5,444 nucleotides of DNA. Source: CAZUHK01 sp964620345 (lineage in GTDB: Bacteria > Planctomycetota > Phycisphaerae > Phycisphaerales > Zrk34). Each line of letters begins with the position of its first letter. Position 1 is the first letter of the stretch. The notes below the pieces were generated by a model that was not told the origin of the DNA, did not search any database, and saw nothing but the letters and a program-made list of their open reading frames with translations. This document shows positions 1 to 4,830 of this stretch, piece after piece. Location of the stretch: positions 1 to 5,444 of the forward strand of contig CAZUHK010000193.1 of the NCBI GenBank assembly GCA_964620345.1, written 5' to 3'. The position numbers and the translations under genes were made by a program.

Positions 1-116
1 GAGTGCGACTTCGTGCCCGAGCCGTCGGCCCCGGTGTTCTCCGAACTTTCACAGCCGGCCAAAGCCAGGCCGAGGCCGAGGGCCAGTGCCAGAAACAATG
101 TGGTCATCCAACGCAT
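1..116 (-). CDS. Lipoprotein of unknown function, N-terminal part only (runs off the left edge)
   Basis: Only the first 38 codons are present. The protein begins MRWMTTLFLALALG, continues with a Leu/Ala/Gly-rich hydrophobic core, and reaches a lipobox L19-A20-G21-C22. The next residues are polar (ESSENTGADGSG), as in the flexible tether of a mature lipoprotein. This is a typical signal peptidase II substrate, with Cys22 as the expected acylated residue, so the product should be anchored to a membrane facing the periplasm or cell exterior. The ATG start is supported by GAAAGGA six bases upstream, the same AAAGGAC-type site seen at other starts in this operon. The gene lies 63 bases downstream of the disulfide oxidoreductase on the same strand, so it is probably the last visible member of the operon. 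The functional domain lies outside the window and cannot be named. I am confident of the signal peptide and less sure of the operon membership because of the intervening hairpin. Confidence 0.77.
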   Translation of the reverse strand, partial: MRWMTTLFLALALGLGLALAGCESSENTGADGSGTKSH

Positions 117-143
117 GTGCGGTCCTTTCAGTCACAGGGAAGT

Positions 144-166
144 GATCGACGGAACGTCCGTCGATC
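144..166. repeat. Perfect 10-bp inverted repeat, hairpin between oxidoreductase and lipoprotein genes
   Basis: The arms gatcgacgga (144-153) and tccgtcgatc (157-166) are exact reverse complements around a 3-base loop. The hairpin sits 13 bases after the oxidoreductase stop codon and 27 bases before the lipoprotein ATG. On the transcribed strand it is not followed by a T tract, so it is not a standard intrinsic terminator. It could be an RNA processing or stability element, partial attenuation, or a protein-binding palindrome. The sequence does not decide between these. Confidence 0.7.
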
Positions 167-179
167 GAGGCGTGGCGAC

Positions 180-1679
180 TCATCGCCGCCACGCCAGAAT
201 CTTCTCGAAGAGTTTGTTGACGGTCGGGGTGAGCCGGGTGCGGCTGTAGGCGTCGGCGGCTTTCTTGATCGCCTCGGCCTGTGTGGGATAGGGATGGATG
301 GTCTTGGCCAGCGTGCCCAGGCCGACGCCGGCTGTCATTGCCAGCGTCAGTTCGCTGATCATGTCCCCCGCGTGGCTGGCGACGAGCGTCGCGCCGACGA
401 TCTTGTCCGACCCCTTCTTGACGTGCACTTTGAGCAGGCCCTCGTCCTCGCCATCGAGGATCGCGCGATCGACGTCGGAAAGCTCGATGCTGAAGGTCTG
501 CACATCGATGCCCTGTTCGCGGGCCTGATCTTCGTACAGGCCGACGTGGGCGATCTCCGGATCGGTGTAGGTGCACCAGGGGATGATCAGATCGGACGCC
601 TTGGCTCGCCCGAAGAACAGGGCGTTCTGGAGCACGATCCGCGCCATCGCGTCGGCGGCGTGGGTGAACTTGAATGGCGAGCAGATGTCGCCGGCCGCGT
701 AGATGTGCTTGTTGCTCGTTCGCAGGCGGTCGTCCACCTTCACGCCTTGCCTGTTGTCGTAGTCCACGCCGACCGCTTCGAGATTCAAGCCCTCGACGTT
801 CGGGGCCCGGCCCACGCCGACGAGAATCGTATCGCAGCACACGTCGTGTTTGCGGCCATCGCACTCGAGCTTGATCAGCCGTTCCTGGCCGTCGCGCGAG
901 ATCTCCGCCGCCTTGCCGCCGCAGATGATCATCACGCCGTCGCGTTCGAGCGACGCCCGAACACGCTTGGCCGCCTCCTGGTCCTCACGCGGAAGAATCT
1001 GCCCGGTCGCTTCGACCAACGTGACCTGCGAACCGAAGCGTGCGAAGGTCTGGGCCAACTCGCAGCCGATCGGCCCGGCACCGATGACGGCCAGTCGCGG
1101 CGGCAGCTCGGTCAGGGAGAACACCGTCTCGTTGGTCAGGTAGCCGGCCTCGGCCAGACCGGGGATGGGCAGTTCGATCGCCCGCGCCCCGGTGGCGATG
1201 ACGGCCCTGGCGTATTTGAGCACACGATCGCCCACGTGGACCTCGCCGGACTTGGCGAATCGGGCCTGACCGATGAACACGTCGATGCCCAGTTCGCTGA
1301 AGCGTTCGGCCGAATCGTGCGGGGCGATGTTGGATCGCAGGCGACGCATGCGATCCAACATCNNNNNNNNNNGGGCGCAACGGATCAGCGCCTTGCTCGG
1401 CACGCAGCCGACGTTCAGGCAGTCGCCGCCCATCAGCGATCGCTCAACCAGTGCAACCTTCGCACCCAGGCCGGCCGCGCCCGCCGCGGTGACCAGCCCC
1501 GCGGTGCCGGCGCCGATCACGACCAGGTTGTACCGGCCGCTCGGTGTCGGGTTGGCCCACTGCGGGGGATGCACGTTGTCGCGCAGCTTGCGGTTGTGTT
1601 CGTCCAGCGGGTTGAGCGCTTCGATGTCCACGTCGTGGGGGACGGATCGATCGGTTGTTGCTTCGGGGGCTTGGGTCAC
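180..1679 (-). CDS. FAD/NAD(P)-dependent disulfide oxidoreductase, mercuric reductase-like family without the mercury-binding tail
   Basis: A class I pyridine nucleotide-disulfide oxidoreductase that should move electrons from NAD(P)H through FAD to a redox-active Cys pair; the final substrate is unknown. Counted from the GTG start (499 residues including four unknown), the FAD-binding GAGTAG is at 56-61 and the active disulfide GGDCLNVGCVPSK has C87 and C92. ATGARA is at 162-167, the NAD(P)-binding GAGPIG at 200-205, the second FAD motif AAGD at 328-331, and the dimer-domain HPYPTQAE with its His-Glu pair at H462 and E469. The start is a GTG overlapping the upstream stop by 4 bases, with AGGAG eight bases before it. 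The roughly 45 residues before the first fold are polar and contain no HMA metal-binding motif. The C-terminus ends EKILAWRR with no vicinal Cys pair, so true MerA activity is unlikely. A 10-N gap falls between ALIRCA and MLDRM, where relatives carry a longer stretch, so some residues are probably missing. Pairing with a VTT membrane protein suggests a membrane-linked redox role (inference). Confidence 0.9.
   Translation of the reverse strand: MTQAPEATTDRSVPHDVDIEALNPLDEHNRKLRDNVHPPQWANPTPSGRYNLVVIGAGTAGLVTAAGAAGLGAKVALVERSLMGGDCLNVGCVPSKALIRCAXXXXMLDRMRRLRSNIAPHDSAERFSELGIDVFIGQARFAKSGEVHVGDRVLKYARAVIATGARAIELPIPGLAEAGYLTNETVFSLTELPPRLAVIGAGPIGCELAQTFARFGSQVTLVEATGQILPREDQEAAKRVRASLERDGVMIICGGKAAEISRDGQERLIKLECDGRKHDVCCDTILVGVGRAPNVEGLNLEAVGVDYDNRQGVKVDDRLRTSNKHIYAAGDICSPFKFTHAADAMARIVLQNALFFGRAKASDLIIPWCTYTDPEIAHVGLYEDQAREQGIDVQTFSIELSDVDRAILDGEDEGLLKVHVKKGSDKIVGATLVASHAGDMISELTLAMTAGVGLGTLAKTIHPYPTQAEAIKKAADAYSRTRLTPTVNKLFEKILAWRR
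1326..1362. repeat. Perfect 14-bp inverted repeat inside the oxidoreductase gene, abutting the assembly gap
   Basis: The arms 1326-1339 (gatgttggatcgca) and 1349-1362 (tgcgatccaacatc) are exact reverse complements around a 9-base loop. The second arm ends at the last base before the N run. On the minus strand it reads sensibly as MLDRMRRLRSNI, matching what this enzyme family has here, so the repeat lies in real coding sequence. A stable hairpin is a plausible cause of the assembly break, although an artefact at the contig end cannot be excluded. Confidence 0.85.
1363..1372. other. Assembly gap (10 N) within the oxidoreductase gene
   Basis: Ten undetermined bases interrupt the coding sequence right after the active-site helix. 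The reading frame is the same on both sides. Related enzymes such as MerA and other members of this superfamily carry about 25 residues between the CVPSK helix and the segment equivalent to MLDRMRRLR. Only four unknown residues fit here, so the N run is probably a fixed-size placeholder for a larger missing piece rather than a true length. Confidence 0.95.
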
Positions 1680-3340
1680 TTGACGTTCTCCTGGCTGTTG
1701 AGCGACCAGTCGTATTCGAGCCACTTGATGCGGGGGGATCGCCCGGCATCGAGGGCGGCCTTGAGGTCGGGGTCGTATTGGGCGACGTAGGCCAGAACGG
1801 AGCCAGCGACCTGCTCGAAGTCGCCGCCGTACCATTTGTAGAGCCGCGTCAGATGCACCGTGTCGGATGCCTGATCCAGGCGATACCACTTGTCATGCGT
1901 ATGCACGTACTTGGTCTGGTCGGCCAGTTGCTTGTCGATTTGCGCGGCGACGTACGCTTCGCTGCGCAGCGGTGGGCAACCGACCGCGGCACAGACCAGC
2001 GCCCAGTGAATGCGCGGTTCCTTAAACTTGGGCCGAATCTGCTCGTGCTCGATCTGGTTCAGCGAATACGTCTGACCGGCAATCACCCAGCGTTCATCCG
2101 TCCACTGATTGGGGATGTCTTTGATCGAATCAAGCTGCCCGCCGTTCCAATGTTCGAGGATCAGTTCAAGCGTGAAAGCGTTGTAGGCGTTGATGAGCAG
2201 CGCCAGCTTCTGGTCACGTCCCATTTTGTCGAACGGCGCCTTGGCGATTCGATCGAGGTATGCCTCAAGCGTCTTGCGCTGGGTCATCATGCCCGCGTAA
2301 TCCACGCCGCCGGCTTTGTCGACGTGCTGGTTCAGCAGCTTGTCGAACGCCGCGTGATCGAAGCTTGGTCCGGCGGGGTTGTCGGCATAGGCCTCGGTCA
2401 GCGTCGCCTCGGGTGGACCGAACATCCCCTTGAGCAGATTCTGATTCGCGTACGCGCAGCCGGCGAGGACCACGATGGATAAGGCGACGATCGCGTAGGC
2501 CGCGGTCACAATGCGACGGGCGGGTTTGGGTGTCACGGGATTGTCCTTTTGCGATGGGTCGGATTCGGTCAGCTCTTCGGCGGCACCGGACTGATGGGCG
2601 ATGGCGCGGCGGGCGAGTTTGGTGACGTAGACCGTCACGGCGATCGTGGCGACAAGCCCCACGCCGAGCATGGCCCACTGCGCCGGCGTGCGACCGGCGC
2701 TCTCGCCCGCCGCCGCCGCGACGCCGGCCCGACCGGCGTAGCCGAGATAGACGTACATGAACGTGCCCGGCAGCATGGCGATCCAACTTGCCACCACGCA
2801 CGGCCAGAACCGGATCGCGGTCAGGCCGTAGAGATAGTTCTGAAGATTGAACGGGATGGCCGGGGACAGCCGCAGCAGCGCCACGATCTTCCAGCCGCCT
2901 TCGCTCACCGCCCGATCGACCGCGCGGAACTTGGGAAACCGCCCCAGCCGCCGCTCGACGGTGTCCCGGGCGAGGTAGCGGCCGATGAGAAACGCCAGCG
3001 CCGCACCGGTCGTCGAGCCAACCGACACCGCCACCGTGCCCCAGAGCAGCCCGAAAATCGCCCCCGCGGCCAGCGTCAACGCCGCGCCCGGCAGCATCAA
3101 CACGGTGGCAATCACATAGACCCCTGCGAACACCAGCGGGCCCCAGATGCCCATGCCCTGGACCGCCGCGCCGAGAAAGTCCACGATCCGACCCATCGGC
3201 AACAGACGCGCGATTGTCAGCAATGCCAGTACCGTGATAATCACGGACGCCAGGCGAATCCACTGGCTCCATCGGTCGTTCGCGGCCTGCCCGGCGACGC
3301 TCGGTTTATTCGCATCGGTCTGATTCACAGCAACACTCAC
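1676..3340 (-). CDS. VTT-domain (TVP38/TMEM64, DedA-like) membrane protein fused to a C-terminal DUF547 domain
   Basis: This is a 554-residue two-domain protein from the chosen GTG start. Residues 1-28 are polar. Hydrophobic segments lie near 31-48, 67-100, 103-120, 180-202 and 222-240. The VTT hallmarks are LPGAALTLAAGAIFG (83-97) and LLRLSPAIPFNLQNYLYG (155-172); this family forms re-entrant-loop membrane proteins proposed to act in lipid or solute movement. A charged linker (about 250-276) leads to another hydrophobic segment ending in LAGC (292-295), then a DUF547 region (about 325-535) with INAYNAFTLELIL, SLNQIEHEQIRP, PRIHWALVCAAVGCPPLR and YKWYGGDFEQ. DUF547 has no settled biochemical function. 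Start choice: GTG at 3340 has AAAAAGGA six bases upstream, whereas the GTG at 3370 lacks a good site. The gene overlaps the oxidoreductase by GTGA, implying translational coupling. The fusion point contains a possible second start, listed separately. The domain calls are strong; the physiological role is unknown. Confidence 0.9.
   Translation of the reverse strand: MSVAVNQTDANKPSVAGQAANDRWSQWIRLASVIITVLALLTIARLLPMGRIVDFLGAAVQGMGIWGPLVFAGVYVIATVLMLPGAALTLAAGAIFGLLWGTVAVSVGSTTGAALAFLIGRYLARDTVERRLGRFPKFRAVDRAVSEGGWKIVALLRLSPAIPFNLQNYLYGLTAIRFWPCVVASWIAMLPGTFMYVYLGYAGRAGVAAAAGESAGRTPAQWAMLGVGLVATIAVTVYVTKLARRAIAHQSGAAEELTESDPSQKDNPVTPKPARRIVTAAYAIVALSIVVLAGCAYANQNLLKGMFGPPEATLTEAYADNPAGPSFDHAAFDKLLNQHVDKAGGVDYAGMMTQRKTLEAYLDRIAKAPFDKMGRDQKLALLINAYNAFTLELILEHWNGGQLDSIKDIPNQWTDERWVIAGQTYSLNQIEHEQIRPKFKEPRIHWALVCAAVGCPPLRSEAYVAAQIDKQLADQTKYVHTHDKWYRLDQASDTVHLTRLYKWYGGDFEQVAGSVLAYVAQYDPDLKAALDAGRSPRIKWLEYDWSLNSQENVK
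2534..2550 (-). promoter_or_regulatory. Internal ribosome binding site and GTG start at the VTT/DUF547 junction
   Basis: On the minus strand, AAAAGGA (2550-2544) is followed after seven bases by an in-frame GTG (2536-2534). Translation from here would give a 286-residue protein beginning with a TPKPARR n-region, a hydrophobic stretch and LAGC, with the Cys at position 27: a complete lipoprotein signal peptide followed by DUF547. The site matches the AAAGGAC-type sites at 3347-3354 and before the lipoprotein gene at 116. Internal initiation is a prediction. Confidence 0.5.
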
Positions 3341-3346
3341 TTGATG

Positions 3347-3354
3347 TCCTTTTT
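3347..3354 (-). promoter_or_regulatory. Ribosome binding site that decides the VTT-DUF547 start
   Basis: AAAAAGGA lies six bases before the GTG at 3340. The only longer alternative, the GTG at 3370, overlaps the preceding stop as GTGA but has no purine-rich site at a suitable distance. The site therefore favours the shorter product. Confidence 0.7.
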
Positions 3355-3366
3355 GATTATGTTGAT

Positions 3367-3618
3367 TCACACGCTCGAAGATTCGTCATCAGTGACGGCG
3401 ATACGCTCCTGCCCGATGCAGAGGGTTCGCGGCCCGAAGCGGGCCAAGTAGCGGACGTGGTGGATGCCCAGTGGCAGGATGAGCAGTGCGAACCAGACAT
3501 GGCCGATCCGCCGTTGCATCGAGCAGGAACACGGCAGGCCGTCACCGCACACCTTCATCGCGTCGGCGTTTGGGCATTCTATTTCGATCATGCATCGTTG
3601 TCCCATGCAGTAGACCAT
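3367..3618 (-). CDS. Small Cys-rich protein with one hydrophobic segment, unrecognised
   Basis: An 83-residue protein I cannot assign to a family. Six of its seven cysteines are in the first 32 residues (C4, C9, C15, C24, C30, C32), including a CGDGLPCSC cluster; the seventh is C67. Residues about 41-52 (VWFALLILPLGI) form a single short hydrophobic segment followed by HH, and the tail ends in acidic and serine residues. The spacing could suit metal or Fe-S binding, or thiol-disulfide exchange, but no known motif fits exactly. The ATG is preceded by AAGGA seven bases upstream, starts 14 bases after the arsS stop, and the gene ends 26 bases before the VTT-DUF547 start. Third codon positions are mostly G or C, as expected of a real gene here. 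The same frame stays open upstream across the arsS end, but that part is arginine-rich shadow translation. Membership in the arsS operon suggests a role in arsenic or thiol handling (inference). Confidence 0.65.
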   Translation of the reverse strand: MVYCMGQRCMIEIECPNADAMKVCGDGLPCSCSMQRRIGHVWFALLILPLGIHHVRYLARFGPRTLCIGQERIAVTDDESSSV

Positions 3619-3632
3619 CGCGGCTTCCTTCT

Positions 3633-4640
3633 TCACGTGGGGGCGTGCGCGTCTTTGACCAGCGAACCGCCGCACGATGAACCGCAGCCGGCGGTACACG
3701 CGAAGCAGTGATCGCCCGTCGTGATGTGTCGCCCGCGGAAGGTCGCCGGATCGAAGTCGCGCACGTGCGGCGAGTCGGATTCGGCCGGCAAACCCAGCGC
3801 GTAGTTGAAGTCGCAGTCGTACATCGTCCCATCCCAGCCCACGTGCAACTGGTGGCGGCACATCAACCCATCGACGGTGTCGGGGTTGAAGCTGTCGCGC
3901 AGAAGCTGCATATACGGCTCGGCCTGACCGTCGCGGGCCAGGTCGTGCAGGAAGCGGCCGATCGGGATGTTCGTGATCGTCAGAAGCTGGTTGAAACGGA
4001 TGTCGTGCTCGTTGAACAGCGCCACCCGGTACGCCTCTTCCAGCGGCCGCTGCTCGGGCGGCAACGACGGGCCCAGCGGGTTGTAGACCAGGTCCAGTTG
4101 CTTGTCGTCGTCACGGGCATAGCCGACGTGGTTCAGCCGCTGGATCACTTCCACGCTGTCCGTGTAGACATGCCGGCCCCGCTGCCGGTCCACGTTGTTC
4201 GGCAGGTAGCACGGCAGCGACGCGACCAGATGCACCCCGCGCTCGGCGAACCAGTGCGGGAATCCCGCGTAGCCCGGCTGAAGCATGATCGTCAGGTTCG
4301 TCCGAACCATCACGCGCAGGCCCGCCGCCCGCGCGACATCGATGAATTCGCGGAAGTACGGGTGCATCTCCGGCGCCCCGCCGGTGATGTCCAGCGTCTT
4401 GGCCCCGGCCCGACCGGCGGCGGCGAGCACGTCCCGCATCGTCTGCCAGGTCATCTGCTCCTGTCGCTTGGGCGACGACTCGACGTGGCAGTGCCGGCAC
4501 GCGAGGTTGCACCGCAGGCCGACGTTGGCCTGAACCGTGTCGATGGAAACCCCCGAAAGCAGCCGGCCGGTTACGCCCTCGACCGCTTGGTCAAAGGCGT
4601 TCTGCCCGGCAATGGTCAGTGTCGCGGTTTGTGAGGCCAT
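3633..4640 (-). CDS. arsS: Radical SAM enzyme ArsS, arsenosugar biosynthesis (DUF3641 C-terminus)
   Basis: A 335-residue radical SAM protein. In this family the enzyme is credited with transferring the 5'-deoxyadenosyl group of S-adenosylmethionine to dimethylated arsenic, giving the precursor of arsenosugars. The [4Fe-4S] motif is C44-x3-C48-x2-C51 within CNLACRHCHVESSP. The SAM-associated segment LDITGGAPEMHP spans 83-94. The C-terminal Cys-rich DUF3641 region includes C261, C276 and HCFACTAGCGSSCGGSL (C312, C315, C319, C323), which probably holds further iron-sulfur chemistry or substrate thiols. Length matches the family. The start was set at the ATG at 4640, with AGGAG seven bases upstream; ATGs at 4676 and 4742 have no such site. 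Some relatives use selenocysteine in the Cys-rich region, but this copy has no in-frame TGA and uses Cys throughout. It is the first gene of the apparent operon. No arsM methyltransferase, which would supply the methylated substrate, is visible in the window. Confidence 0.93.
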   Translation of the reverse strand: MASQTATLTIAGQNAFDQAVEGVTGRLLSGVSIDTVQANVGLRCNLACRHCHVESSPKRQEQMTWQTMRDVLAAAGRAGAKTLDITGGAPEMHPYFREFIDVARAAGLRVMVRTNLTIMLQPGYAGFPHWFAERGVHLVASLPCYLPNNVDRQRGRHVYTDSVEVIQRLNHVGYARDDDKQLDLVYNPLGPSLPPEQRPLEEAYRVALFNEHDIRFNQLLTITNIPIGRFLHDLARDGQAEPYMQLLRDSFNPDTVDGLMCRHQLHVGWDGTMYDCDFNYALGLPAESDSPHVRDFDPATFRGRHITTGDHCFACTAGCGSSCGGSLVKDAHAPT

Positions 4641-4695
4641 CAGCCGACTCCTGTCAGAACCAACGCGGTCCGACATGAGTCGGCCACGGCGTTGG
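4641..4695 (-). promoter_or_regulatory. arsS leader with mutually exclusive stem-loops; one masks the ribosome binding site
   Basis: Structure A: outer arms 4689-4695 and 4660-4666 (CCAACGC/GCGTTGG) enclose an inner CCGAC/GTCGG stem (4679-4683 with 4670-4674) and a TCAT loop. In A the AGGAG before the ATG stays free. Structure B: GCCGACTC (4684-4677) pairs perfectly over 8 bp with GAGTCGGC (4650-4643), which contains the last bases of the AGGAG. A and B share the same GCCGACTC strand and cannot coexist. This is a candidate translational switch. The same palindromes could instead be a DNA operator. No ligand is implied by the sequence. Confidence 0.4.
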
Positions 4696-4764
4696 AACCT
4701 TACAGGCCGATTTTTTAACCCGCCGTAATCAGAAATGCACACGCTACGGACGTGCTGGACGAAC

Positions 4765-4816
4765 CTACAAGCTCTCCGGCGGCGAGGTGGCGCAGCGGGA
4801 TTGCCCGAGAGTGTAG
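4765..4816. repeat. Imperfect hairpin in the intergenic spacer
   Basis: ctaca (4765-4769), ctctc (4772-4776) and ggc (4778-4780) pair with tgtag (4812-4816), gagag (4807-4811) and gcc (4803-4805), giving 13 pairs with a 2-base bulge and one mismatch around a 22-base loop. It lies 14 bases beyond the stop of the DUF5655 gene. No T tract follows on either strand, so a terminator role is uncertain. The rest of the spacer (4696-4764) contains an A/T-rich patch at 4711-4718 but no convincing -35/-10 pair. Confidence 0.4.
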
Positions 4817-4830
4817 CTGCTTGTTCTGCT

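Noticed and set aside
180..1679. Annotation as true mercuric reductase (merA)
   Set aside because: There is no N-terminal metal-binding domain, no vicinal C-terminal cysteines, and no mer genes in the window.
3..1790. Long plus-strand open frame of 595 codons
   Set aside because: It is antisense to the oxidoreductase, lacks any recognisable domain, has an Arg/Gly/Asp/His-rich composition typical of reading GC-rich genes backwards, and runs through the N gap.
3708..4634. Plus-strand open frame of 308 codons opposite arsS
   Set aside because: Its composition (Arg, Val, His, Gln) is that of an antisense shadow; the minus strand carries clear radical SAM motifs.
3633..4640. ArsS as a selenoprotein
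   Set aside because: All positions of the C-terminal motif are encoded as Cys, with no in-frame TGA before the normal stop and no need for a SECIS element.
4641..4742. Longer arsS starts at the ATGs at 4676 and 4742
   Set aside because: Neither has a ribosome binding site, and the added residues are not family-like; the ATG at 4640 has AGGAG at seven bases.
4781..4830. tRNA-like stretch (a run resembling a D-arm, GGTGGCGCAGCGG)
   Set aside because: No matching acceptor stem, anticodon arm or T-arm could be assembled on either strand.
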